Below are positions 45,435-52,862 of a stretch of 64,000 nt of DNA, piece by piece (position 1 is the first letter of the stretch; each line of letters opens with the position of its first letter). This DNA comes from UBA3478 sp965662045 (GTDB taxonomy: Bacteria; Bacteroidota; Bacteroidia; Flavobacteriales; Flavobacteriaceae), in the NCBI GenBank assembly GCA_965662045.1, contig CBFIGE010000007.1:1-64000 (forward strand). The letters are read 5' to 3'. The notes below the pieces were generated by a model. That model had not been told where the DNA came from and made no database searches. It saw only the letters and a program-made list of their open reading frames with translations. The position numbers and the translations under genes are program-made.

Positions 45435-46058
45435 TTATCCCGCCAATTTAAATGGATTCATTTGATTTTGGAAAGGGATCTCCTGATTCTTTGAAATTAC
45501 TTTTTTTGAAGTGAATTTATTGTTTGTATATTGAATACAATGATTTTGATAGCTATTAATTATCTGCCAATCTGTATGTTGAGTAAATAAACTACGGATG
45601 TTTTTAGTTAAAAGAAACTCAACTTTGTACTTTGATTTGATATAAATCGTTGTTGTATTTCTGAGTTTCGAATTGTACCTGAGGTAGGAGAGGACCCTGT
45701 TTTTTTCGTGTTCAATTTTATGAGCGCTTTTTTCAATTTGGATAAATTCTTTTTTGGACAACTCTTGATTAGCAGCAATCTTGAGAAGTAAAGACAATAA
45801 ATATTGTTCATTTTCATTTGCTAAAAAAGATTTATATATGTGATTTGTAGCTATAGATGAATTCTTACTGAGTAAAGTCCATATATGTTTTGCTATTTCC
45901 TTGTCTGTTTCGATTAATTCAAATTCATCAAATAAATTGACTTGTTTTTTGTTTTGAATATTGAACACATCAAAACTGACAAGAACCTTAGATTGCAATA
46001 TCTTATTTAACACTGTGAGTAGTCCGTTGAAAGTACCGTCGTAAAAATAATTTTTCAT
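45435..46058 (-). CDS. DUF4130/TIGR03915-like DNA-metabolism protein
   Basis: A 207-residue protein whose landmarks match the TIGR03915 family. They are an N-terminal F-Y-D-G-T-F-N-G-L-L-T-V, a central E-K-N-R-V-L-S-Y-L-R-Y (family form ExxRxxGFxRF), and a C-terminal D-W-Q-I-I-N-S-Y-Q-N-H (family form W-x-I-Y-D-x-x-R). Members are predicted to act on DNA with a partner radical SAM protein (TIGR03916), and the C-terminus is described as uracil-DNA-glycosylase-like. No radical SAM partner is next to it here, and the family's D in W-x-I-Y-D is not kept. Its start codon lies inside operator-like site 1 of the shared promoter region, and uvrA follows 36 bp later. Confidence 0.65.
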   Translation of the reverse strand: MKNYFYDGTFNGLLTVLNKILQSKVLVSFDVFNIQNKKQVNLFDEFELIETDKEIAKHIWTLLSKNSSIATNHIYKSFLANENEQYLLSLLLKIAANQELSKKEFIQIEKSAHKIEHEKNRVLSYLRYNSKLRNTTTIYIKSKYKVEFLLTKNIRSLFTQHTDWQIINSYQNHCIQYTNNKFTSKKVISKNQEIPFQNQMNPFKLAG

Positions 46059-46071
46059 GGAATAATTCCTT
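46057..46071. promoter_or_regulatory. Operator-like site 1 (S24 repressor region)
   Basis: ATGGAA-TAA-TTCCTT: a palindromic GGAA-N3-TTCC core centred at 46064, overlapping the start codon of the DUF4130 gene. First of four similar sites at 20-, 18- and 18-bp centre spacing. Confidence 0.65.
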
Positions 46072-46076
46072 TATTG

Positions 46077-46091
46077 TTGGATTTATTCCAA
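46077..46091. promoter_or_regulatory. Operator-like site 2 (S24 repressor region)
   Basis: TTGGAT-TTA-TTCCAA, centred at 46084, with one mismatch between arms. It touches the predicted -7 element of the minus-strand DUF4130-uvrA promoter. Confidence 0.65.
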
Positions 46092-46096
46092 ATATA
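46089..46096 (-). promoter_or_regulatory. -7 element of the DUF4130-uvrA unit
   Basis: Reads TATATTTG on the minus strand, an exact TAnnTTTG match 30 nt before the DUF4130 ATG. It lies between and partly under operator-like sites 2 and 3. Confidence 0.5.
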
Positions 46097-46109
46097 GGAA
46101 ATTTTCCAT
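46095..46109. promoter_or_regulatory. Operator-like site 3 (S24 repressor region)
   Basis: TAGGAA-ATT-TTCCAT, centred at 46102, with the same GGAA-N3-TTCC core as its neighbours. Confidence 0.65.
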
Positions 46110-46112
46110 TAC

Positions 46113-46127
46113 TTGGAATATTTCCAA
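46113..46127. promoter_or_regulatory. Operator-like site 4 (S24 repressor region)
   Basis: TTGGAA-TAT-TTCCAA, a perfect 6-bp palindrome centred at 46120. Its first three bases are also the -33 TTG of the repressor gene's own promoter, so occupancy would block that promoter. Confidence 0.7.
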
Positions 46128-46143
46128 TTATTTTTTATGTTTG
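46113..46143 (+). promoter_or_regulatory. Promoter of the S24 repressor gene
   Basis: TTG at 46113-46115 and TATGTTTG at 46136-46143 are separated by 20 bp, close to the Bacteroidota TTG-N19-TAnnTTTG form. The ATG follows 4 nt after the -7 element, so the mRNA would be leaderless. Confidence 0.6.
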
Positions 46144-46147
46144 AAGT

Positions 46148-46918
46148 ATGGAAAAAGACATTTCAGCCTCTCGTTTTTCGGAATTGAGAAAAGAACTAGG
46201 ATTAACTCAATCGGAGTTTGCATATGAATTAGGAATTTCGACTACCGCCGATATTGAACGTGGCAAGACGAAAATTTCCGGAAAAATACTGGTATCCTTA
46301 CAAGTTAAGTATCAAATTAATCCCCTTTGGCTCTTTGATGAATCAGATCAGATGTACATCGATCAAAAACCTATTTCTATTTTGCCAAAGGTGGTGGTAG
46401 TTGATAAAAATGACAGCGAAAATATTGTGTTGGTTAATACCAAAGCCGCTGCGGGATATCCACAAAATCTTACTAATCCAGAATTTTACAATTCTCTCCC
46501 GGTTTTTGATTTACCCATTCCGGAATATCGTAACTCAAGCTATAGAGGTTTCCAAATAGAGGGAGATAGTATGCTTCCATCCTTACATCCAGGTGATTGG
46601 GTTTTAGCTTCTGCAGTGGAACGAATGGATTATGTCAATCCAAATCGGATGTACGTGGTTATTTTAGACGATGCTGTCCTTGTTAAAAAAATAATGCAAA
46701 AACCACTTTCTAACAATGTAACACTTATTTCAACTAATGAAAGTTATCCTCCGTACGATATAAAAGCGTTCAATATTCAAGAAATATGGGAGGTTAAAAG
46801 TAAATTAACCTTCAATTTTGAGCCTATGAACTCCAACAATCTTTTGATGGATTTACAACATTCAATGGAAGAGCTCAAAAAACAGATTTCTTCGAATCAA
46901 GGAATGTTGAATGCTTGA
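46148..46918 (+). CDS. LexA-like XRE/S24 transcriptional repressor
   Basis: A 256-residue regulator. An N-terminal helix-turn-helix (residues about 8-55, L-G-L-T-Q-S-E-F-A-Y-E-L-G-I-S then D-I-E-R-G-K-T-K-I-S-G) is followed by a peptidase S24 domain. The self-cleavage parts are visible: a candidate A102-G103 scissile bond, the nucleophile S141 in GDSML and the lysine K180 in V-L-V-K-K. A C-terminal coiled stretch may aid dimerisation. The protein is therefore expected to cleave itself on RecA-DNA filaments and release SOS-type genes. It is divergent from DUF4130-uvrA, with four palindromes between them. The stretch between G-I-S and D-I-E-R-G in the recognition helix looks short compared with generic XRE proteins. 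Confidence 0.88.
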   Translation: MEKDISASRFSELRKELGLTQSEFAYELGISTTADIERGKTKISGKILVSLQVKYQINPLWLFDESDQMYIDQKPISILPKVVVVDKNDSENIVLVNTKAAAGYPQNLTNPEFYNSLPVFDLPIPEYRNSSYRGFQIEGDSMLPSLHPGDWVLASAVERMDYVNPNRMYVVILDDAVLVKKIMQKPLSNNVTLISTNESYPPYDIKAFNIQEIWEVKSKLTFNFEPMNSNNLLMDLQHSMEELKKQISSNQGMLNA

Positions 46919-47601
46919 ATACTGTCGATATTGATGTTATAAAAATAGACCTTGTGCTTTTGCGAAACCAAAAAGTCAGTTTCTGTTGTTGTCCAATCTT
47001 CCCACGAAGCATAAATTCCACCTATTGGAATTATCTTTGTCCACATTTGAAAACCGATTGGCCTATATAGGCTGTCTAAATGCCATAGATAGGAATCTCC
47101 AGGGGTAACTCCTCCAGATGTATATTCGACCAATAAACCTTTCATTCCGTTATCTAAAGTCACCATACTTCTCTTGGTTCCTTTGTCGAATACTTTAAAA
47201 GGAGCAAATGCCCAAAATGAATCATTAATAAAGTATTTGTAAGCATTTTCACTAAGTTCATTCTTTATGTCTTGATCGACTTTTTGGCCATTAATTTTAA
47301 CAGTGCTTTTTTGGTAGTCGGTAATATTCAAAACAATTGAAATGGAATCGTATTGAATAAATGCTCTTTGATTTAACTTGTTCCATCGGTATTTTCTTCC
47401 ATTCTTATGCCACTCGATAATGTCTGTTGATCTGTAAGCATCTATATTAAGGCGTTCAACCATTTCATATGCAATACGCTCTGCTTTAGGTCCTGTAATT
47501 CCCTCTGGCTTCTTCTCGTGAAGAATTAATCGCAACGATAAAATCGAGAGAAAAAGAAGTATTAATAGTGCGGCAACTATTTTTGAAAGTATTTTTATCA
47601 T
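46897..47601 (-). CDS. Membrane-anchored protein of unknown function
   Basis: Unrecognised, 234 residues. One N-terminal hydrophobic helix (about 5-27) would anchor or export it. The rest is a soluble beta-rich domain with conserved-looking aromatic and glycine positions (W-K-N-G-R-K-Y-R-W-like and G-G-V-T-P-G-D-S-Y-L-W). No catalytic motif is evident. It starts 2 bp after the ggt stop on the same strand and overlaps the convergent repressor gene by 22 bp. Confidence 0.55.
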   Translation of the reverse strand: MIKILSKIVAALLILLFLSILSLRLILHEKKPEGITGPKAERIAYEMVERLNIDAYRSTDIIEWHKNGRKYRWNKLNQRAFIQYDSISIVLNITDYQKSTVKINGQKVDQDIKNELSENAYKYFINDSFWAFAPFKVFDKGTKRSMVTLDNGMKGLLVEYTSGGVTPGDSYLWHLDSLYRPIGFQMWTKIIPIGGIYASWEDWTTTETDFLVSQKHKVYFYNINIDSIQAFNIP

Positions 47602-47603
47602 AA

Positions 47604-49295
47604 TTAAAAACCTATTGCTGTGTCATCACCCCTTGGGTCTGCTCCTCCTTCTAGAAGGCCTGAAGGTAAAACCTTTATGGCGTCTACTTTTCCAATAATT
47701 CGTGTATATCCTTTATTGTGAACATATCCTTTTATGCTTAGTTCTTGAAGTGTTGTATCGTCAAATCCGTTAGGCTCAAATGTAACCATATCTGGAAGCC
47801 ATTGATGATGAAACCTATTTGCGTTTACGGCTTCTTGCATACTCATATCAAATTCATGGGAATTCAATATTGTTTGTGTAACTGCTGTGATTATTGTCGA
47901 ACCACCAGGTGTTCCAACTACCATAAAAAGTTCATTGTCTTTTTCAACTATAGTTGGAGTCATGCTGCTAAGCATTCTCTTTTGAGGTTGAATTTTGTTT
48001 GCCTCAGTGCCAATCAACCCAAACATATTGGGCACCCCTGGTTTTGCACTAAAATCATCCATTTCATTATTAAAAAAGAGTCCTAATTCTTCACTGTATA
48101 GTTTAGATCCATATCCGCCGTTGATTGTGGTGGTTACAGAAACTGCATTACCAAATTGATCTACAATTGAATAGTGGGTAGTTTCATCACTTTCATAGTA
48201 ATTTATTTTTCCATTCTTTACCGACGAAGAAGTTGTTGCTTTATCAAAACTAAAGCTCGACATCCTTGTATCTAGATAGGATGAATCTAAAAGTTTCTCG
48301 GTCGGGATATCTACAAAATCAGGGTCTCCTAGATAATAATTTCTATCTGCATAAGCACGCCTAAATGATTCTGTCAAAAGTTGAATGTATTCAGTTTTAT
48401 TATGCTCATACTGTCCAATATTATACGGTTCTATCATTTTGAATATTTGAGCCATTGTCATTCCTCCACTTGAAGGCGGCCCCATTGAAATTATGTTTAA
48501 ATTTTCGTAGTTGAATTGAACAGGATTTCTCCACTGAGCCCGATAAAGTTCAAGGTCTTCCAGTGTCAAAATACCTCCCTTTTCTTGAATAAAAGTTATC
48601 ATTTTCTGGGCTACTTCTCCGGCGTAAAATCCATCTCGATTATTTTTGGAAATAGACCTTAGAGTATTGGCTAGACTTAGACGTTTAATGGTATCACCCT
48701 CTTTTTTCTTGCTAAATTCTTCTAAAGGTTTACCGTTTACTGAGGTCAGGATGCTGTCGTAATATTTTAATCTGGTTTCTTGTTTTTTCGTTACTACAAA
48801 ACCTTTTTGAGCAAGAGCAATAACAGGGGCTAATATATCTTCTAAGGCAAGAGTTCCAAACTTTTCATGTACTTGTAAAATTCCATCAACAGTACCAGGC
48901 ACACCAATTGCCATTGCACCGGTGGTACTCATACCTGGAATTACATTTCCTTCTTCGTCTAAATACATGTCCTCAGAGGCTTGTAATGGTGCCTTTTCTC
49001 TGTAGTCAATACTGCCAACTGAGCCGTCCTCTAATCGGTAGACCATAAATCCACCACCGGCTAAATTACCTGCAAATGGAAAGGTTACAGCTAGAGCCAT
49101 TTCTGTTGCTACCATAGCATCAAAGGCATTACCTCCTTTTTTCATAAGTTCAACGCCTATAGATGAGGCTTCTATTCTCGCCGAAACAACCATGGCATTT
49201 TCGGTTACCAAACCTTTTTGTTGCTGAGTATTGGGTGAACAAGAAGCAATAAATAGCACTATAATGAAAGCGCTTATTGAATGTAATGAAGTCAT
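47604..49295 (-). CDS. ggt: Gamma-glutamyltransferase
   Basis: Hydrolyses or transfers the gamma-glutamyl group of glutathione and other gamma-glutamyl compounds outside the cytoplasm. The 563-residue precursor should cleave itself before T372 in the motif T-T-H-Y-S-I-V-D, giving large and small chains. R99 in Y-R-E-K-A-P binds the substrate carboxylate, and G-P-P-S-S-G-G and M-S-S-M-T-P-T are the other signatures. The N-terminus has a lipobox-like F-I-A-S-C, so a lipoprotein form is likely. It overlaps acpH by 4 bp upstream and precedes the 46897 gene by 2 bp. Confidence 0.93.
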   Translation of the reverse strand: MTSLHSISAFIIVLFIASCSPNTQQQKGLVTENAMVVSARIEASSIGVELMKKGGNAFDAMVATEMALAVTFPFAGNLAGGGFMVYRLEDGSVGSIDYREKAPLQASEDMYLDEEGNVIPGMSTTGAMAIGVPGTVDGILQVHEKFGTLALEDILAPVIALAQKGFVVTKKQETRLKYYDSILTSVNGKPLEEFSKKKEGDTIKRLSLANTLRSISKNNRDGFYAGEVAQKMITFIQEKGGILTLEDLELYRAQWRNPVQFNYENLNIISMGPPSSGGMTMAQIFKMIEPYNIGQYEHNKTEYIQLLTESFRRAYADRNYYLGDPDFVDIPTEKLLDSSYLDTRMSSFSFDKATTSSSVKNGKINYYESDETTHYSIVDQFGNAVSVTTTINGGYGSKLYSEELGLFFNNEMDDFSAKPGVPNMFGLIGTEANKIQPQKRMLSSMTPTIVEKDNELFMVVGTPGGSTIITAVTQTILNSHEFDMSMQEAVNANRFHHQWLPDMVTFEPNGFDDTTLQELSIKGYVHNKGYTRIIGKVDAIKVLPSGLLEGGADPRGDDTAIGF

Positions 49296-49876
49296 AATTG
49301 CGTAATTTCTTTTTTGCAGTAATTAGTCAACTCATCAAAAAAACAAAAAAAATCTTGTTCTAGATGTTCAAAGTGCTGAAATAAATCATCTACTGCAAAT
49401 TCTAAATTATTACTGTAAGCAGCTCTATTTGAAATTCCTTTCAATGATTTTTGAATTCCATCGACTGTTTTGTAATGATAAAACCAATTTTCTTTGATTA
49501 AGTGAGGAATAATTTTTTGACTTTTTAAGGGAAGTTCTTTTTTGTGAGCGAGAAGAGTGGTGTAAAATTTTTGACAATAGTATTTAAGTGGCTCATCGCT
49601 GTATTTTTCCCAATGTAGTGCTAGAAAATGATCGTAAAATAGATCCATTGCCACTGGACTGTAATGCCTTTGGTTGTATCGAATTCGTGAACAACTTTTT
49701 TTATAAATCGGATGTTGATCTGTAAAAGTGTCTATTAGACGGTGATATTTAATCCCTCTTATAAAATTGTCTTTTAAAAATTCCAAATTATTGCCCTTTA
49801 CGTGGTCCGCTATAAAATTACCAACCTCTATGTGAGGATCTTTAAATGACAAATAGAGATGGGCTAAATAATTCAT
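49292..49876 (-). CDS. acpH: Acyl carrier protein phosphodiesterase
   Basis: Removes the 4'-phosphopantetheine arm from holo-ACP. The 194-residue length and the motifs M-N-Y-L-A-H-L-Y-L-S, G-N-F-I-A-D-H-V-K-G, R-G-I-K-Y-H-R-L-I-D and D-L-F-Y-D-H-F-L-A match AcpH. It is the first gene of the acpH-ggt-47601 unit and is divergent from glmM. Confidence 0.88.
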   Translation of the reverse strand: MNYLAHLYLSFKDPHIEVGNFIADHVKGNNLEFLKDNFIRGIKYHRLIDTFTDQHPIYKKSCSRIRYNQRHYSPVAMDLFYDHFLALHWEKYSDEPLKYYCQKFYTTLLAHKKELPLKSQKIIPHLIKENWFYHYKTVDGIQKSLKGISNRAAYSNNLEFAVDDLFQHFEHLEQDFFCFFDELTNYCKKEITQL

Positions 49877-49896
49877 GTTGAATGGATGGATATTTT

Positions 49897-49915
49897 TATT
49901 TTTGCCTCAAAGATA
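49897..49915. promoter_or_regulatory. Facing -7 elements of glmM and acpH
   Basis: TATTTTTG on the plus strand (49897-49904) serves glmM. TATCTTTG on the minus strand (49915-49908) serves acpH. Both match TAnnTTTG and lie 3 bp apart, so the two promoters overlap and may compete. Neither has a TTG at ideal spacing. Confidence 0.45.
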
Positions 49916-49920
49916 AAAAT

Positions 49921-51312
49921 ATGACTCTGATACGTTCCATTTCTGGTATTCGCGGTACAATTGGCGGAGTGCCTGACCAAAACCTCACACCAATTGATGT
50001 AGTAAAGTTTTCATCAGCTTATGGAATGATGATAAAAAAAACATGTACACATGAGCAACCAAGGGTGGTAATTGGTCGTGATGCTAGAATATCTGGAGCG
50101 ATGATTCAGTCTCTTGTGATTAATTCATTAATTGCGATGGGTATTGATGTCATTAGCTTAGAACTCTCAACAACACCAACTGTTGAATTTGCAGTAGTAA
50201 ATGAAAAAGCAGATGGTGGAATTGTATTAACTGCTTCTCATAATCCAGCACAGTGGAATGCGCTAAAATTACTCAATGAGAGAGGCGAGTTTATTGATGC
50301 TGTTCAAGGACAAGAGTTAATTGAAATTGCGGAAAGCGAATCGTTTGAGTATTGCACATATGACTCATTGGGTAAAATAATGCAAATTGAAGACTACATT
50401 GAAAAACATATTAATAAAATCCTTGCTATTGAAGAGGTTGACGGTGAAAGTATACAAAAAGCAGGTTTTAAATTTGTGGTAGATGGAGTAAATTCAACGG
50501 GAGGTATTGCTGTTCCAATGTTATTGCATAAACTAGGTGTTGATGTGATTCCATTGTATTGCGAACCCTCAGGTAATTTTCCACACAATCCAGAACCTCT
50601 AGAAGAACATTTAGTTGACCTGAAGGAGCAGGTAAAAGCTCATAAAGCTCATGGGGGAATTGTGGTTGACCCTGATGTAGACCGCCTTGCGTTTGTAGAT
50701 GAAAACGGTGATATGTTTGGTGAAGAATACACTTTGGTGGCTTGCGCTGATTATATTCTTTCGATGAATACTGGCGCAACCACTGTTTCAAATCTTTCGT
50801 CAACAAAGGCTTTGACAGATGTTACCGAGAAGTATGATGGTCAATATTTTGCATCTGCTGTTGGTGAGGTTAACGTTGTTGAAAAGATGAAAGAAAAAAA
50901 TGCTATTATTGGAGGTGAAGGTAATGGAGGTGTTATTTATCCAAAAAATCATTACGGTCGTGACGCTCTGGTAGGAATTGCACTTTTTCTATCATCTATT
51001 GCTCAAAAGCAAATAGCAATGTCTGAATTTAGAGCAAGCTTTCCTTCTTATTTCATGAGTAAACAAAAAATTGAACTTAATGCTGAATTAAATGTGGATT
51101 TGCTATTGCAAAAACTTCAAAATAAATACAGTAGTGAAGATGCAGAAATTCTCACAATTGATGGTGTCAAAATATTATTTGAAAACAGTTGGGTGCATTT
51201 ACGAAAATCAAATACTGAACCTATTATCAGAGTTTACACGGAGTCTACATCGATTGAAAAAGCAAATGATTTAGCCAAGAGATTTTGTGCAGAATTACTG
51301 AGTTTTGTTTAG
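49921..51312 (+). CDS. glmM: Phosphoglucosamine mutase
   Basis: Interconverts glucosamine-6-phosphate and glucosamine-1-phosphate on the way to UDP-GlcNAc for the cell wall and lipid A. The start at 49921 gives 463 residues beginning M-T-L-I-R-S-I-S-G-I-R-G-T, which matches the family; an upstream in-frame ATG would add nonsense. The catalytic phosphoserine is in T-A-S-H-N-P, the metal loop is D-P-D-V-D-R-L-A, the sugar loop is G-G-E-G-N-G-G-V and the phosphate-binding loop is R-K-S-N-T-E-P. Its stop interlocks with that of the convergent acyltransferase gene. Confidence 0.92.
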   Translation: MTLIRSISGIRGTIGGVPDQNLTPIDVVKFSSAYGMMIKKTCTHEQPRVVIGRDARISGAMIQSLVINSLIAMGIDVISLELSTTPTVEFAVVNEKADGGIVLTASHNPAQWNALKLLNERGEFIDAVQGQELIEIAESESFEYCTYDSLGKIMQIEDYIEKHINKILAIEEVDGESIQKAGFKFVVDGVNSTGGIAVPMLLHKLGVDVIPLYCEPSGNFPHNPEPLEEHLVDLKEQVKAHKAHGGIVVDPDVDRLAFVDENGDMFGEEYTLVACADYILSMNTGATTVSNLSSTKALTDVTEKYDGQYFASAVGEVNVVEKMKEKNAIIGGEGNGGVIYPKNHYGRDALVGIALFLSSIAQKQIAMSEFRASFPSYFMSKQKIELNAELNVDLLLQKLQNKYSSEDAEILTIDGVKILFENSWVHLRKSNTEPIIRVYTESTSIEKANDLAKRFCAELLSFV

Positions 51313-52181
51313 TTTTTAGCGTGTTTGAACCTGCGATGCGTCCACAAATACAAATGTGGTTTTTCTAAAATAGATTGTTCAACACGGTTCATGTATAGAT
51401 CTGTGAGTTCGAAAGGTTTTAGGTCCTTTGGATTTGAACTCAAAACTTCCAGATAACCCTCGTAATGACCTCTTTTAACTTTATTCATGTCTAGAAAGAC
51501 CATGGGTATGTTGTATTTTCTGCATAATTCTTCTGCACCAGTATGTATGGGTACTTTTTTACCGAAAAAGGTATTCCAATATTTAGCTTTTCTTTTAAGA
51601 GGAGATTGATCGCTCATGATGCCATAGACTGACGGTGTTTTTTGACTTTCTTGATGGTCGATAATTGCCCTAGTTTCTCTAGTGTGTGTCATTATGGTAC
51701 CCATTTTGCCTCTAGAACTTCTTATTTTTCGATCAAAGTAGGGGTTTTCGAGTTTTGAATAGATACTGTATATAGGAACATCCGTAAGGTTTGTTATACT
51801 GTTGGCCCATTCCCAATTTGCGATGTGTGGCATGGTCAGAATAAAACTTCTGTCTTTGAGCTCTTGCATTTCAATATGATTTAAAACCTTATAACGTTCA
51901 TTGTATTCTTTACGACTCATTGAAAAGGCTTTAATCATTTCGACAAGTACGTCACAAAAATGCTTATAAAAGTTTTTAATGATTGCTTCTTGCTCGGATA
52001 TCGACTTGTCATCAAAGGCAATTTGTATATTTGCTCTGACTACTTTTATCCGATATTTAAAAATGCGGAAAACGAAAAAATTTAAAATATCGGAAATGCC
52101 ATAAATGAACCTAAAAGGTAGTTTTGACAACAAGTAAATAATAGGATAAGTTATGGTGAAGGTTATCCAGTGCAAAAACAT
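51309..52181 (-). CDS. LpxL-like lipid A acyltransferase
   Basis: A 290-residue protein with an N-terminal membrane helix and the late-acyltransferase motif H-I-A-N-W-E-W (family form H-x4-D/E). The later S-D-Q-S-P-L-K-R and G-A-E-E-L-C-R-K segments are also typical of LpxL/HtrB. It probably adds a secondary acyl chain to lipid A at the inner membrane. Convergent with glmM (4-bp overlap) and divergent from the rhomboid gene (33 bp). Confidence 0.88.
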   Translation of the reverse strand: MFLHWITFTITYPIIYLLSKLPFRFIYGISDILNFFVFRIFKYRIKVVRANIQIAFDDKSISEQEAIIKNFYKHFCDVLVEMIKAFSMSRKEYNERYKVLNHIEMQELKDRSFILTMPHIANWEWANSITNLTDVPIYSIYSKLENPYFDRKIRSSRGKMGTIMTHTRETRAIIDHQESQKTPSVYGIMSDQSPLKRKAKYWNTFFGKKVPIHTGAEELCRKYNIPMVFLDMNKVKRGHYEGYLEVLSSNPKDLKPFELTDLYMNRVEQSILEKPHLYLWTHRRFKHAKN

Positions 52182-52214
52182 ATGTGCTTAAATTAAAGCC
52201 CTAAAATTACAACT

Positions 52215-52862
52215 ATGTCAATAAATCTTAATCCGGTTTATGTAATAATTGCCATAAATTGCCTAATTACTTTTTATAGCTTTAATCGTCCCAGTCTATT
52301 TGATCGTCTTAAATTTCAAGTAAGCGCAATAGCAAAGGGAGAGTACTATAGATTAATTAGCTCTGGTTTTTTACATGTTGATTTTACGCATCTATTGTTT
52401 AACATGATAACCCTATATTTTTTTGGAGATGTGGTGGTGTCGGCATTTGGTGTATATACTTTTTATCTCATTTATTTTTTCTGTTTGATAGGTGGAGGAA
52501 TTATAGGTTATCAATTTCATAAAAGAGAACCTTTTTATAGTGCTGTAGGGGCAAGTGGAGCTGTTACAGGAATCTTATACGTTTCTATTTTGTTAAGGCC
52601 TGAAATGCAAATGATGATTTTACCATTACCTTTTCTTATTCCTGCCTATTGGGTTGGTATAGGTTATATGGTCTATTCCATTTACGGAATCCAAAAACCT
52701 TTTGGCAATATTGGTCATTCAGCTCATTTTGGCGGAGCGATAAGTGGCTTACTTACAATTATGATTCTTAACCCTTGGGTAGCTTTAAGAGAACCGTTTA
52801 TAATGATTCTTATGATTTTACCGGTATTGTATCTAATTTATTTGGTTAGAAATCGCAATTAG
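52215..52862 (+). CDS. Rhomboid family intramembrane serine protease
   Basis: A 215-residue six-helix membrane protein. The catalytic serine S114 is in V-G-A-S-G-A-V-T-G and the histidine H171 in H-S-A-H-F-G-G. The H-V-D-F-T-H-L-L-F-N-M segment in helix 2 is also family-typical. The natural substrate is unknown. Its stop interlocks with that of the convergent TlpA gene. Confidence 0.93.
   Translation: MSINLNPVYVIIAINCLITFYSFNRPSLFDRLKFQVSAIAKGEYYRLISSGFLHVDFTHLLFNMITLYFFGDVVVSAFGVYTFYLIYFFCLIGGGIIGYQFHKREPFYSAVGASGAVTGILYVSILLRPEMQMMILPLPFLIPAYWVGIGYMVYSIYGIQKPFGNIGHSAHFGGAISGLLTIMILNPWVALREPFIMILMILPVLYLIYLVRNRN

Noticed and set aside
46148..46918. S24 repressor as a prophage repressor
   Set aside because: No phage genes, integrase or attachment sites nearby; neighbours are uvrA and housekeeping genes.
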